Source: Lebetimonas natsushimae (GTDB taxonomy: Bacteria; Campylobacterota; Campylobacteria; Campylobacterales; Nautiliaceae). From it: DNA of 64,000 nt. Both the position numbers and the translations under genes were made by a program. Where the stretch lies: the NCBI RefSeq assembly GCF_002335445.1, contig NZ_BDME01000001.1, positions 1-64,000 of the forward strand. Reading direction: 5' to 3'. Below the pieces are notes generated by a model. The model did not search any database. It was given only the letters and a program-made list of their open reading frames with translations, and had not been told where the DNA came from. Position 1 is the stretch's first letter. Every line of letters begins with the position of its first letter. Shown here piece by piece: positions 38,652-48,274 of this stretch.

Positions 38652-39445
38652 CAATTCTCCTTACATTTATTTATGCAGTCAATATCTTTTAAAATATTCT
38701 GAAGTTCCTGTGGTGTGATCATATTAGGCCCGTCACTCAAAGCCTCATCCGGGTTATAATGTGTTTCAAAGAAAAATCCGTCAACCCCAACTGCAGCGGC
38801 AGCTTTTGCTAAAGGTGCAACATATTCTCTTTTTCCGCTGCTTTTACCACCGGCGCCCCCTGGCATTTGAACACTGTGGGTTGCATCAAAAACAACCGGT
38901 GCAAAATTTTTCATAATGACCAAACTTCTCATATCAACCACCAAGTTTCCATATCCGAATGTTGTTCCTCTTTCAGTCAGCCATACACCGTATTTTTTTG
39001 AATTTTCATAATTAGCTTCTCTGCAACCTCTGGTTTCTAAAACTTTTAAAACAGAATATTTCATATCTTCCGGGTTCATAAACTGCCCCTTTTTAATATT
39101 AACAATTTTATCTGTTTTTGCAGCTTCAACGAGTAAATCTGTCTGACGGCAAAGAAATGCGGGGATTTGTAAAACATCTACAACCTCGGCGGCTTTTTTT
39201 ACCTGCCATGTTTCATGCACGTCTGTTAACAGTTTGTATCCGAATTTTTCTTTTACCTCGTTTAATATTTCTAGTCCTTTGTCAATTCCCGGGCCCCTAA
39301 AAGAAGCAAGTGAAGTCCTGTTTGCTTTGTCAAAACTTGCTTTGAAATAAAAATTGTACTTTTCACTGTAAGGTTTTAAATACTTTGCAATTTTAAATAT
39401 TTGTTCTTTGCTTTCAATTACGCAAGGCCCCGCTATAAGTATCAT
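38651..39445 (-). CDS. kdsA: 3-deoxy-8-phosphooctulonate (KDO-8-P) synthase
   Basis: KdsA makes KDO-8-phosphate for lipopolysaccharide. The 264-residue barrel has [10 protein letters not shown], the SFDKANRTS phosphate loop, LTDVHE and [15 protein letters not shown]. It is the first gene of kdsA-ribH-nusB. A cysteine in the IAGPCVIES loop suggests the metal-dependent class, though I did not verify the other ligands. Confidence 0.97.
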   Translation of the reverse strand: MILIAGPCVIESKEQIFKIAKYLKPYSEKYNFYFKASFDKANRTSLASFRGPGIDKGLEILNEVKEKFGYKLLTDVHETWQVKKAAEVVDVLQIPAFLCRQTDLLVEAAKTDKIVNIKKGQFMNPEDMKYSVLKVLETRGCREANYENSKKYGVWLTERGTTFGYGNLVVDMRSLVIMKNFAPVVFDATHSVQMPGGAGGKSSGKREYVAPLAKAAAAVGVDGFFFETHYNPDEALSDGPNMITPQELQNILKDIDCINKCKEN

Positions 39446-39459
39446 TTATTACCTTTTTT

Positions 39460-39475
39460 TGATATGATTATATCA
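39460..39475. promoter_or_regulatory. Small dyad in divergent promoter region
   Basis: TGATAT and ATATCA are separated by GATT. The dyad covers likely -10 elements for kdsA (minus) and the GGDEF-EAL gene (plus). Confidence 0.4.
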
Positions 39476-39491
39476 TAATAAAGGAGAAGTA

Positions 39492-41573
39492 ATGACAAAA
39501 AGGGTGAAGAGAATTTCTTTATATATATTTTTATTACCTATATTAATGACTTTATTTACCGTCTTTATATCTTATACTTCAATTTATATATCTTTAAAAA
39601 ATTGTTTTTACAAACAACAAATGCAGATTCAAAGGGAATTTTTTAAAGAATTAAAAAAGAAAACAAAAAAAAGGGTGGAAATAGCTTATTCTGTTTTAGA
39701 AACGCTTTATAATAGAAAAATGAATGAATGTAAAAAATACAATGTTCCGGCTGATAAATGCAAAAAAGAATTTTTAAACGATATTGTGGATATTTTCGAT
39801 AACTTCAGATGGCCAAATAAGGGGTATATTTTTATTTTAGATTTTTACGGAAATACTCTTTACCATCCTGATCACTCTCTTATGAAAATAAACAGATGGA
39901 ATTTGACCAGAAACGGAATAAAGATTTTTCAACTTTTAGTAAATGAAGCTAAAAAACACCCAAACGGGACTTATGTAAGATATTTGGGATATAATTTTCA
40001 TAATAAAGCTGTATGGAAAGTTTCTTATGTGAAAGTTTTTAAACCTTTAAACGCCTTGATTGGAAGCGGAGTGTATTTAAATTATTTGGATAAAAGATTA
40101 TTGGAATTAAAAAAGAATCAACAAAAAATTTTTAAAACATTAAATAAAAAGTTATATACTGCAGCATTAATAGTTTTAATTTTAACGTTAATTATTTCTT
40201 TTATTTTGTCAAAAATAGTTCAAAAACTGTTTTTGAAATATGAAAAACAAATAGAAAATGAACAATTGGAACTTAAAAGAAAAAGTATAACCGATAATTT
40301 AACAGGTCTGTTTAACAGAAATTATTTAAAATATATATTTAGTTTATTTAGAGCAAAAGCAAAAAGAGAAAATAAAAAAATAGCTATTATATTTATTGAT
40401 TTGGATTATTTTAAAGAAATAAATGATACATTGGGTCATAAATACGGGGATATTTTATTAAAGATAATTGCGAGGAGATTTAAAGAGGTATTAAGAGAGG
40501 ATGATATTATAATCAGATTCGGCGGTGACGAATTTATTGTATTGTTGCTGTTTAATAAAGAAGAAGAGATTTTAAGTGTTATTGACAGACTGTATAAAAA
40601 AATAAGAGAAAAAATTTTATTAAAACATAAGGAATTTAATATCAATTTAAGTATAGGTATTTCTATTTATCCGGATGACAGCAAGGATTTGGACATATTA
40701 ATTAAAAATGCGGATATGGCAATGTATGAGGCCAAGAAGAAAGGAAAAGGAAGATTTGAATTTTTTAAACACGAACTTAGCAAAAAACTGGAGGAAAAAA
40801 CTGAGTTGAAGAATGATTTAATTGAATCAATTAAAAATGAAAATTTTGATATTTATTTTCAGCCGAAAATCGGTAAAAATGAAGATTTATATGGTGCTGA
40901 AGTTTTAGTAAGATGGAATCATCCTCAAAGAGGGTTATTGTTTCCTAATATATTTTTACCGATTGCATATGAAAAAAAATTAATTACAGACATTGATTTT
41001 ATTGTATTGAAAAAAGCCATTAAACAGTATAAAAAATGGGAAAATAACGGTTTAAATCCCGGAAAAATCAGCTGTAACATTACCACGATAGATTTGGAAG
41101 ATGAAAATTTTATTGATAAAATAAAAAAATTGTTAGAAGAGAATGAATTTGATGCTGAAAATTTAATTTTAGAAATTACAGAAGAAAATGTTATGAAAGA
41201 TCCTGAAAAAAATATTAAATTTTTAGAAGAACTCAGAAAATTGGGGTTGGGTATATCGATAGATGATTTTGGGACAGGTTATTCATCTTTGAGTTATTTA
41301 AAAAAACTTCCGATTACAGAACTTAAAATTGACAGGAGTTTTGTAAAAGACATTGGAAAAGATAAGGATGATGAAGAAATTGTAAGAGTCATAATTTTGC
41401 TTGGAAGGGTGCTCAATTTAACAATTGTTGCTGAAGGGGTTGAAACCGAAAAACAAAAAGAATTTTTGCTGCTAGAGGGTGTGGATGCTCTTCAAGGGTA
41501 TTTATATTCTCCTCCAATTAAAGCGGATGAATTTGAAGAAAAATTTTTAAGGAAACAAAATGGTTGTCAGTAA
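39492..41573 (+). CDS. Membrane sensor with Cache, GGDEF and EAL domains
   Basis: This 693-residue protein should make and/or break cyclic di-GMP in response to a periplasmic signal. Membrane helices lie at about 10-32 and 221-243, enclosing a single Cache-type sensor with NKGYIFILDFYGNTLYHP. GGDEF (344-348) is intact, with an inhibitory RxxD site (335-338). The EAL signature reads EVLVR (470-474), but E470, N529, E561, D591, D592 and K612 are kept, so both activities look possible. It overlaps dapF by 14 bases. Confidence 0.93.
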   Translation: MTKRVKRISLYIFLLPILMTLFTVFISYTSIYISLKNCFYKQQMQIQREFFKELKKKTKKRVEIAYSVLETLYNRKMNECKKYNVPADKCKKEFLNDIVDIFDNFRWPNKGYIFILDFYGNTLYHPDHSLMKINRWNLTRNGIKIFQLLVNEAKKHPNGTYVRYLGYNFHNKAVWKVSYVKVFKPLNALIGSGVYLNYLDKRLLELKKNQQKIFKTLNKKLYTAALIVLILTLIISFILSKIVQKLFLKYEKQIENEQLELKRKSITDNLTGLFNRNYLKYIFSLFRAKAKRENKKIAIIFIDLDYFKEINDTLGHKYGDILLKIIARRFKEVLREDDIIIRFGGDEFIVLLLFNKEEEILSVIDRLYKKIREKILLKHKEFNINLSIGISIYPDDSKDLDILIKNADMAMYEAKKKGKGRFEFFKHELSKKLEEKTELKNDLIESIKNENFDIYFQPKIGKNEDLYGAEVLVRWNHPQRGLLFPNIFLPIAYEKKLITDIDFIVLKKAIKQYKKWENNGLNPGKISCNITTIDLEDENFIDKIKKLLEENEFDAENLILEITEENVMKDPEKNIKFLEELRKLGLGISIDDFGTGYSSLSYLKKLPITELKIDRSFVKDIGKDKDDEEIVRVIILLGRVLNLTIVAEGVETEKQKEFLLLEGVDALQGYLYSPPIKADEFEEKFLRKQNGCQ

Positions 41574-42318
41574 ATATTCAGCAAGTGGAAATGATTTTGT
41601 AATTTTTCATACTTTTAGAAAAATAGACAGGAGTGGTGTGGCAAAAGTTTTGTGTAACAGATTCAGCGGGATAGGGGCCGATGGGCTTATTGTACTTTTA
41701 CCACATGAAAAATATGATTTTGAATGGCAGTTTTATAATGCTGATGGAAGCGAGGCAAGTATGTGTGGAAATGGAAGCAGGGCGGCTGCCCATTATGCGT
41801 TTGTAAATAATCTGGCAGATAAAAAAATGAAATTTTTAACCGGTGCTGGTGTAATAGAAGCCGAAGTTGAAGATAATACAGTAGAGAGTCAACTTACCCC
41901 TTATAAATTTTTGGGAAAATATGAAGATTTCGGAAAAAAATTTAAAATTTATGACACAGGTGTCCCACATATTGTAATTTTAGAAAATATTAATAATTTT
42001 GATAAAAATTTAGCAAGAAATCTCAGGGAGAAGTATAATGCCAATGTAAACTGGGCTGAAGTTAGGGATAACAAACTTTATGTTAGGACGTATGAAAGAG
42101 GTGTTGAAGATGAAACTTTGGCGTGTGGAACAGGTATGTGTGCGAGTTTTTTGGTTGCGAAAGATAACAATTTAATAGGAGAGAGTGTAAAAGTTTATCC
42201 AAAAAGCGGTGAAGAGCTTACAGTAAGTTTAAAAAATGGAACACTTTATTTTAAAGGAAAAGTAAAACACTGCTTTAGCGCAGTAATGGACGGGAAAAAT
42301 GAAAGGGATTTTGTGTGA
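41560..42318 (+). CDS. dapF: Diaminopimelate epimerase
   Basis: DapF converts LL- to meso-diaminopimelate for lysine and peptidoglycan. The two active-site cysteines are C69 (SMCGNGSRAA) and C189 (LACGTGMC). The 252-residue length is usual for Campylobacterota. It starts inside the end of the GGDEF-EAL gene, and the next gene starts inside its end. Confidence 0.96.
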   Translation: MVVSKYSASGNDFVIFHTFRKIDRSGVAKVLCNRFSGIGADGLIVLLPHEKYDFEWQFYNADGSEASMCGNGSRAAAHYAFVNNLADKKMKFLTGAGVIEAEVEDNTVESQLTPYKFLGKYEDFGKKFKIYDTGVPHIVILENINNFDKNLARNLREKYNANVNWAEVRDNKLYVRTYERGVEDETLACGTGMCASFLVAKDNNLIGESVKVYPKSGEELTVSLKNGTLYFKGKVKHCFSAVMDGKNERDFV

Positions 42319-43030
42319 TATAGGAGGGGTTTTATATGAAGGCGATAAATTAATTTCAGGTGCAGTAGAAGCTATAGATTATTTAAAAGGCAAATATAAA
42401 ATCAGGTTTTTATCTAATTCGTCAAGAAACACTCCTGAAAATATTTATAAAAAATTAAAAAATTTTGGGTTCAATATTGAAGAAAATGAGATTTTTACTG
42501 CTCTTTTAGCAATAAAAAAATATTTGATTGATAATAATAAAAAAGCATATATAATTGCTACAGATGAAGCAAAAGAATATTTAAAAAATATAAAAGGAGA
42601 GGGGGCTGTGGTTGTTGCAGATGCATATACAAATTTTTCTTATGAAGCATTAAATACAGCTTTTAGGAAAATAATAAAAGGAGCGGAATTTTTAGCCACA
42701 AATAAAAACAGGTATTTTAAAGAAAATGACGAATTATCCCTTGATGCTGGGGCTTTTGTTGCAGCTCTGGAATATTCAACTGAAAAAAAAGCCGAAATAT
42801 TCGGAAAACCGAGTTGTAAATTTTTCACAGAAGCAATAAATGATATGAATCTTAATAAAAAAGAGGTAATTATGATAGGTGATGATATGGAAAGTGATAT
42901 AATAGGTGCTAAAAAATGCGGAATTAAAACTGTCCTTGTAAAAATTGGAAAATTTAAAGAAAGTGATTTAAAAAAAGCAAATCCTGATTTTGTGGTTGAT
43001 TCAATAGCCAAAATTATGAAAATTTTATAA
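42299..43030 (+). CDS. HAD-IIA hydrolase, LHPP-like
   Basis: This 243-residue protein begins with the HAD nucleophile D7 in CDIGGVLYEG and has FLSNSSRN and the metal loop MIGDDMESDIIGAK. The usual second Asp (D+2) is glycine, as DIG instead of DxD. LHPP-type enzymes also vary here (DIS), so a related phosphatase is likely. The substrate is unknown. It overlaps dapF by 20 bases. Confidence 0.83.
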   Translation: MKGILCDIGGVLYEGDKLISGAVEAIDYLKGKYKIRFLSNSSRNTPENIYKKLKNFGFNIEENEIFTALLAIKKYLIDNNKKAYIIATDEAKEYLKNIKGEGAVVVADAYTNFSYEALNTAFRKIIKGAEFLATNKNRYFKENDELSLDAGAFVAALEYSTEKKAEIFGKPSCKFFTEAINDMNLNKKEVIMIGDDMESDIIGAKKCGIKTVLVKIGKFKESDLKKANPDFVVDSIAKIMKIL

Positions 43031-43075
43031 ATTAAACTATTTTGATACAATTTTATAAATTAAAAAAGGATATTA

Positions 43076-43498
43076 ATGAATTTAGATATAGAAAGTTTTA
43101 TTTCATTAAAGTTATCCAATACATTAAATACAATGAGAAAAGTTTTTAACAAAGCCATTTTGGAATATGATATATCAAGTGAGCAGTATATAGTTTTAAA
43201 GTTAATTAATGAAAAAAAATTAACTCCGACTAAAATAGCAGATATTTTAAATAAAGACAAAGCCGCTATTACAAGATTTATAAATGCTTTGGAACATAAA
43301 AAATTAATAAAAAAAGAAAATTTTATAGATAAACGTTCATATAAGATTGTAATTACGGAAAAAGGAAAAACTGTTTTAAAAGATATTGATAATATTGTTT
43401 TAAAATTTAGAAAAAAAATTGAAAAAAATATTTCTAAAGAAAAAATAGAGTGTTTATTTGAAGTTTTGGCTAAAATAGAAAAAATAATGAAGGATTAG
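43076..43498 (+). CDS. MarR-family transcriptional regulator
   Basis: The 140-residue protein has the winged-helix pattern of MarR: LTPTKIADILNKDKAAITRFINALEHKKLIKK, then a wing with IDKRSYKIVITEKGKTVL. Such dimers usually repress nearby genes. A -10-like TACAAT lies upstream, and the SurA-like gene starts one base after its stop. Confidence 0.9.
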   Translation: MNLDIESFISLKLSNTLNTMRKVFNKAILEYDISSEQYIVLKLINEKKLTPTKIADILNKDKAAITRFINALEHKKLIKKENFIDKRSYKIVITEKGKTVLKDIDNIVLKFRKKIEKNISKEKIECLFEVLAKIEKIMKD

Positions 43499-43499
43499 A

Positions 43500-44315
43500 A
43501 TGAAAAAATATATTTTAATAGGATTGTTAACTTTCAGTTTAAACGCAAAAGTGGTGGATAAAGTTATTGCAAATGTGGAAGGTGAGCCTATTACATCTTA
43601 TGAACTGCAAAATTTTTCAAAACAAAACAATCTTCCAAAAGATAAAGCATTAAGTATATTGATTCAGGAAAAATTAATTGACAGTGAAATTAAGAAAAGA
43701 GGTATAAGTGTAGATGAGTTTGAAATTGAAAATGAATTGGAAAATGTAGCTAAGCAAAACGGAATGGACCTGTTTCAGTTTAAAAATATTTTAGCGGGAA
43801 GGGGTGAACTAGAAAAAGTAAAAAAACAGATAAAAAACAATTTGTTAAAAAGAAAGCTTTTTAATCAGATAGTTCAGGCAAAATTAAAAATAAATCCCGA
43901 TAGTTTAAAAGATTATTATAAAAAGCATATTGATGAATTCAATGTTTTTGATTCAATACAGGTTATAAAATATACTTCGAACAACCCTGAAATTTTAAAG
44001 AAAATAAAAAACAACCCTTTAATGAATTCAGCGGTAATTACATCAAAAACATTGGTTTTAAATTCTGATAATATGCCTCTTGGAATGATATTTTTATTTA
44101 AAAATCTAAAAGAAGGGGAATATTCCCCTATATTTAATGAAGGTATGAATTATTCTATGTATTATGTTGTAAAAAAAGAAGGTAAAAAAATACTGCCTTT
44201 TGAAAAGGTTCAAAATATTATTTATTCCAAAATTGCTCAGCAAAAACAGGATATAATATTAAAAACATATTTTGACAGATTAAAGAATAGGGCTGATATA
44301 GAAATATTTAACTGA
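43500..44315 (+). CDS. SurA-like periplasmic chaperone/isomerase
   Basis: This 271-residue protein has a signal peptide (about residues 1-16) and a SurA N-terminal domain (DKVIANVEGEPITSYELQNF). A degenerate parvulin-like region with NMPLGMIFLFKNLKEGEYSP follows. It should escort outer-membrane proteins across the periplasm; isomerase activity is uncertain because the parvulin motif is weak. It ends in an 8-base overlap with the convergent DUF3343 gene. Confidence 0.8.
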   Translation: MKKYILIGLLTFSLNAKVVDKVIANVEGEPITSYELQNFSKQNNLPKDKALSILIQEKLIDSEIKKRGISVDEFEIENELENVAKQNGMDLFQFKNILAGRGELEKVKKQIKNNLLKRKLFNQIVQAKLKINPDSLKDYYKKHIDEFNVFDSIQVIKYTSNNPEILKKIKNNPLMNSAVITSKTLVLNSDNMPLGMIFLFKNLKEGEYSPIFNEGMNYSMYYVVKKEGKKILPFEKVQNIIYSKIAQQKQDIILKTYFDRLKNRADIEIFN

Positions 44316-44652
44316 TTTTACAGCTTTTAACTTCTATATTTCCCTCTATTTTTTTAGGTTTATTTTCTTCGTATCTGTATATTTCATAATTAATATTATG
44401 TTTTTTTAAAATATTTTTTATTTTATCTTTTTCTTTGGTTAAAATAGCGACTCCACAATCTTTAAAAATATTATCAGGGACAGGAATAGATTTTATATTT
44501 TCTTTTTTTAAAATTTTTTCTGCTTTTAACCCTGTTTCTATTGAATCAAAATGAAAATAAAAATATTCATAAAGATTTTCATTAGTCAATTTATAATAAA
44601 TTTCTTTTAAATGAAGTCTTATCCCATCAGGTAAATATTTAAGCTCAGCCAT
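44308..44652 (-). CDS. DUF3343-like protein
   Basis: The 114-residue protein has the DUF3343 core [21 protein letters not shown], then [16 protein letters not shown] with a conserved Cys. The family has been suggested to carry sulfur or selenium, but its role is not settled. An N-terminal extension of about 27 residues precedes the core. It overlaps rlmN by 8 bases. Confidence 0.75.
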   Translation of the reverse strand: MAELKYLPDGIRLHLKEIYYKLTNENLYEYFYFHFDSIETGLKAEKILKKENIKSIPVPDNIFKDCGVAILTKEKDKIKNILKKHNINYEIYRYEENKPKKIEGNIEVKSCKIS

Positions 44653-45688
44653 TTTCTTCCTTTAATTTTTTTTCCCTAAGCTGTCCGCAGGCAGCTGAAA
44701 TATCCATTCCTTTACTTTTTCTTATAGTGCATAAAATACCTTTTTTTATTAAATAATCCTGAAATCTTTTCATTGTTTCATCATCTGGTCTTTGAAATTT
44801 AGTTCCTGGATATGGGTTAAAATAAATTAAATTTACTTTACTAGGAATTCCATTTAATAATTTTACCAGTTTTTTGGCTGCATTAATGTCATCATTCACA
44901 TCTTTAATTACCAAATATTCAAACATTACTTTTTTTCTTTTATCAATAGGGAATTCTCTGATTGCATCAATTACACTTTCAATATTATATGCTTTGTTCA
45001 TAGGAATTAATTTCTCTCTTGTTTCATTATCAACTGCGTGGAGGGAGATGGCTAAATTTACCCCTAAATTTTCATTTCCAAGTTTTTTTATTTTTGGCGC
45101 GATACCGGAAGTCGATACCGTCTGTCTTCTTGTAGAAATATTCATTCCGTCCGGATGGGATAATATTTTAATTGCTTTTACTAAATTTTCATAGTTATCA
45201 AGCGGTTCACCCATTCCCATATAAACAACATTTAATGCTTTATTTTCATCAAAGTTTTTAAATTTTTTCATCCACCAAACCTGTGCCACTATTTCGCCGG
45301 CACTTAAATTTCTTACAAATCCCCCTTTTGCAGTAAGACAAAAAGCGCATCCCACTTTACATCCAACCTGGGTGGAAACACAAACGGTATATTTATTTTC
45401 TTTCATTTTAATAAGAACTGTTTCAACTGTTCTTCCGTCTTTTAATTTGAATAAAAATTTTTCTGTTTCATCCATTGAAATTTCATGGTTTACAAGTTCA
45501 AAAGGGTTTATGATAAATTCTTTTTTTAATTTTTCTCTTAAAAGTTTTGGAATATTTTTCATTTCTTCAAAATTATCAACATATTTTCTATAAACCCAGT
45601 TATATAACTGTTTTACCCTGAATTTCGGCTCTATTCCCATTTCAATTAATTCTTCCGGTAAATAATCCATAAAAAATTTTTTATCCAT
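44645..45688 (-). CDS. rlmN: Dual-specificity RNA methyltransferase RlmN
   Basis: RlmN is a radical SAM enzyme that makes m2A in 23S rRNA and some tRNAs. CKVGCAFC is the iron-sulfur CxxxCxxC motif, [11 protein letters not shown] binds SAM and the late AACGQLRE holds the acceptor Cys. The 347-residue length is normal. It overlaps the nucleosidase-like gene by 8 bases. Confidence 0.96.
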   Translation of the reverse strand: MDKKFFMDYLPEELIEMGIEPKFRVKQLYNWVYRKYVDNFEEMKNIPKLLREKLKKEFIINPFELVNHEISMDETEKFLFKLKDGRTVETVLIKMKENKYTVCVSTQVGCKVGCAFCLTAKGGFVRNLSAGEIVAQVWWMKKFKNFDENKALNVVYMGMGEPLDNYENLVKAIKILSHPDGMNISTRRQTVSTSGIAPKIKKLGNENLGVNLAISLHAVDNETREKLIPMNKAYNIESVIDAIREFPIDKRKKVMFEYLVIKDVNDDINAAKKLVKLLNGIPSKVNLIYFNPYPGTKFQRPDDETMKRFQDYLIKKGILCTIRKSKGMDISAACGQLREKKLKEENG

Positions 45689-46232
45689 TTTTTTCCTTTA
45701 TGATTTTTTCTTGTATTAAATAATCTATTAAAATTTTTTTTGCTTTTTTTAAATTTTGCAAGTATTCTTTATGTGCATTTTTATAGCAATAATTTGTTAT
45801 TACAAAAATGCCGATTGCAGGGATATTAAATTCCTTTGCCACTCTCAAGACTGAATAAAATTCCATATTTTCAGCATCAATTCCAAGTGTTAGGTATTTT
45901 TTAGACATTTTTTTACTAGTTGTAATGTAATTTGATGAATTTACAATTGTTTCACGTGAAACAGATAGTGATATGATATTATCAATCGGGGTATAGCATT
46001 TTTCTTTTAAAAAGCAGTGTTCAATATTTGATGCGGTTTTGGTTTTTATTATATCAAACGGTTTGAATTTTCCATAACTTCCAGCACTGCCTATAAAAAT
46101 TAAAAAATCAGGTTTATCAAATAATACGAGTCTTGTTAAATTTATTGCACTTTCTATTAAACCTATACCTATAGGGTGAGCAAATGAAAATATTTCCTGA
46201 TTTCCACTGCTTATTATTTGTATGTGTTTCAC
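45681..46232 (-). CDS. Nucleoside phosphorylase/nucleosidase-like protein
   Basis: The 183-residue protein has the PNP/UDP fold signature [17 protein letters not shown] and the [14 protein letters not shown] segment, in which Glu contacts the ribose. It may act on purine nucleosides or methylthioadenosine. It is shorter than the usual 230 residues. The GTG start lies inside a parS-like site, and a second perfect parS lies within the coding region. Confidence 0.75.
   Translation of the reverse strand: MKHIQIISSGNQEIFSFAHPIGIGLIESAINLTRLVLFDKPDFLIFIGSAGSYGKFKPFDIIKTKTASNIEHCFLKEKCYTPIDNIISLSVSRETIVNSSNYITTSKKMSKKYLTLGIDAENMEFYSVLRVAKEFNIPAIGIFVITNYCYKNAHKEYLQNLKKAKKILIDYLIQEKIIKEKNG
45948..45963. 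promoter_or_regulatory. parS centromere site (perfect palindrome)
   Basis: TGTTTCACGTGAAACA matches the bacterial parS consensus TGTTNCACGTGAAACA at every position. ParB binds such sites near the origin for chromosome segregation. It lies about 10 kb from dnaA, inside a coding region. Confidence 0.88.
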
Positions 46233-46240
46233 GTGAAACC
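46225..46240. promoter_or_regulatory. Second parS site, over a start codon
   Basis: TGTTTCACGTGAAACC matches parS at 15 of 16 positions. It spans the GTG start and part of the leader of the nucleosidase-like gene, so ParB binding could affect that gene. Confidence 0.8.
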
Positions 46241-46241
46241 T

Positions 46242-46673
46242 TTAATTACAATCTAAAATTATTTTGTATTTTAGTTCAATTTCCGCCGGTTTAAAAATTA
46301 TTTTTTCTTCATCAGGATTTAAAAAAATCAAATGTTTAACAGGACAGTTATATTTGTTTTTTATTTTCTGAATGATTTCATATTGATATTTGTCATAATC
46401 TATTATAGCAATTTTTATATTTTTAAATTTTGCATCTTTTGGTGCATAGAATCGGTTATTTAAATAATTTTCAATTTCCCTGGAGTCTTTTAAAACATAA
46501 CCGTTTTTAATTTTATAAAATTGAAATGGAAAAGTTAGGTTTTCTTTTGTTTGTATTAAAATCGCATCAATGTTTGGGACAATAAATTTTTTTTCTATTT
46601 TTGTAAATTCCACATCAAAACTAAATAAAACGGTACTAATTAAAAAAATTATAATTAATTTTACATTTTTCAT
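46242..46673 (-). CDS. Exported protein of unknown function
   Basis: I do not recognise this 143-residue protein. It has a signal peptide (about residues 1-18) and a mixed body with two cysteines (one in NKYNCPVKH, one near the end, LDCN). It lies 9 bases before the parS-covered gene on the same strand. Its ATG is supplied by a dispersed repeat and has no clear ribosome binding site. Confidence 0.6.
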   Translation of the reverse strand: MKNVKLIIIFLISTVLFSFDVEFTKIEKKFIVPNIDAILIQTKENLTFPFQFYKIKNGYVLKDSREIENYLNNRFYAPKDAKFKNIKIAIIDYDKYQYEIIQKIKNKYNCPVKHLIFLNPDEEKIIFKPAEIELKYKIILDCN

Positions 46674-46688
46674 TTTTCATTTTCCATT
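46662..46688 (-). repeat. Dispersed AATGGA-unit element, copy 5 (start of exported gene)
   Basis: On the minus strand AATGGAAAATGAAAAATG repeats run into the start of the exported gene. The ATG of that gene is one repeat unit. Confidence 0.5.
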
Positions 46689-46695
46689 CAAATTA

Positions 46696-47457
46696 TTAAA
46701 TTCTTACGCTTATATTGTTTTTTTGTAAATATTTTTTAAGTTCCATTATATCAATTTCCCTGAAATGAAAAATACTGGCAGCCAAAGCGGCATCGGCAGA
46801 ATGTTCAAAAACTTCTTTGAAATGCTCCATTTTTCCTGCCCCTCCGCTTGCAATTACCGGTACATGTACCATTTTAGAAATAATTTCAGTTATTTCTATA
46901 TCAAATCCCGCTTTTGTCCCGTCTGTATCCATTGATGTTAACAGTATTTCACCAGCTCCCCTCTCAACAACTTCTTTTGCCCACTTGATTGCATCAAGAC
47001 CTGTATCAACTCTGCCGCCTTTTATAAATACATTCCATTTTTTAGGCGCTATTTTTTTCACGTCAATTGCAACCACAATACATTGACTTCCAAATCTTTT
47101 TGCACCTTCATTTATAAAATCAGGATTTTTAACGGCGGCTGAATTAATTGAAACTTTATCACATCCTACATTGAGTAAATCGTATATATCATTTAATTCA
47201 CTAATACCCCCTCCCACAGTTAAAGGAATAAAAACTTCTTTTGCAACTTTTTTTACGATATCAACAATTGGTTTTCTGCCTTCATGACTAGCAGTAATAT
47301 CAAGGAAGGTTAATTCGTCAGCCTCTTCTTGGTTATATCTGATTGCAGCTTCGACAGGATCTCCCGCATCACGCAGTCCCACAAAATTTACCCCTTTAAC
47401 GACTCTTCCGTCTTTAACATCAAGGCAGGGTATAATTCTTTTTGCAAAATATTCCAT
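46696..47457 (-). CDS. hisF: Imidazole glycerol phosphate synthase cyclase subunit
   Basis: HisF closes the imidazole ring in histidine synthesis, using ammonia from HisH. The 253-residue barrel has [19 protein letters not shown] with the catalytic Asp and [15 protein letters not shown] with the second one. Other his genes are not nearby. It is divergent from rsmA. Confidence 0.97.
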   Translation of the reverse strand: MEYFAKRIIPCLDVKDGRVVKGVNFVGLRDAGDPVEAAIRYNQEEADELTFLDITASHEGRKPIVDIVKKVAKEVFIPLTVGGGISELNDIYDLLNVGCDKVSINSAAVKNPDFINEGAKRFGSQCIVVAIDVKKIAPKKWNVFIKGGRVDTGLDAIKWAKEVVERGAGEILLTSMDTDGTKAGFDIEITEIISKMVHVPVIASGGAGKMEHFKEVFEHSADAALAASIFHFREIDIMELKKYLQKNNISVRI

Positions 47458-47470
47458 ATATTACCTTTTT

Positions 47471-47479
47471 TGTTATAAT
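47471..47479 (+). promoter_or_regulatory. Extended -10 promoter for rsmA
   Basis: TGTTATAAT lies 33 bases before the proposed AUA start. A second perfect match, TGCTATAAT at 47509-47517, overlaps the start codon itself. Confidence 0.55.
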
Positions 47480-47512
47480 TTTAACATCTTTACATTAAAA
47501 AAAGGATATGCT

Positions 47513-48274
47513 ATAATCAAGGCGAAAAAAAAATTTGGTCAAAATTTTTTAAAAGACAGACATTATTTAAATAAAATCGTCGAAGCGATGCCCAATACTC
47601 AGAATTTAACAGTAGAGATTGGGCCTGGCTTAGGCGATTTAACGGAAAAGTTGCTGGAAAAAAGAAGAGTAACAGCAATAGAAATAGATAAAGATTTATG
47701 TGAAGTTTTAAAACAAAAATTTCCTGATTTAAATCTTTTGTGTGGTGATGTACTTGAATTTTGGAAAAAGGGGTCTTTAGCAGAAGAAAATTATGATTTG
47801 ATTGCAAATTTACCTTATTATATTGCAACAAATATAATTTTAAAAGCTTTAAAAGACAAAAATGCAAAAAATATTTTAGTTTTAATTCAAAAAGAAGTTG
47901 CAGATAAATTTAGTGCAAAAGTAGGTGAAAGAAATTATTCGGCACTGGCTATTTTAGCTCAGAGTGTGGCTGAAGTTAAAAAATTGTTTGATATACCTCC
48001 TGGAGCATTTGTTCCTGCTCCGAAGGTCACAAGCAGTGTAATTTTATTTGAAAAATTTAATGAAACTTATGATGAAGAATTTGCTAAATTTTTAAAAATT
48101 GCTTTTGCAAATCCAAGAAAAACGCTTAATAAAAATTTATCTGCAACTGGATTAAAACTACAAGATTTTGGACTTGATCCAAAATTGAGGCCTCATCAGG
48201 TAGACGGCTCTACTTTTTTCCAGCTCTTTTCCGCGCTAAAGGAAAGGAGTAAGAATGGAAATAACAAAAAATAA
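47513..48274 (+). CDS. rsmA: 16S rRNA dimethyladenosine transferase
   Basis: RsmA/KsgA dimethylates two adenines near the 3' end of 16S rRNA. The frame is open through the essential N-terminus IKAKKKFGQNFLKD, so an ATG at 47588 is too late: it would remove the RNA/SAM segment. The codon at the Met position is ATA (47513), with AAAGGA 7 bases before it; the only nearby ATG (47508) is out of frame. VEIGPGLGDLTEKL and the catalytic LPYY (NLPYYIAT) follow. The protein is 253 residues. Confidence 0.88.
   Translation: MIKAKKKFGQNFLKDRHYLNKIVEAMPNTQNLTVEIGPGLGDLTEKLLEKRRVTAIEIDKDLCEVLKQKFPDLNLLCGDVLEFWKKGSLAEENYDLIANLPYYIATNIILKALKDKNAKNILVLIQKEVADKFSAKVGERNYSALAILAQSVAEVKKLFDIPPGAFVPAPKVTSSVILFEKFNETYDEEFAKFLKIAFANPRKTLNKNLSATGLKLQDFGLDPKLRPHQVDGSTFFQLFSALKERSKNGNNKK

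Noticed and set aside
47588-48274. RsmA starting at the first in-frame ATG
   Set aside because: This start would remove the conserved AKKKFGQNFL segment, which is encoded in frame just upstream.
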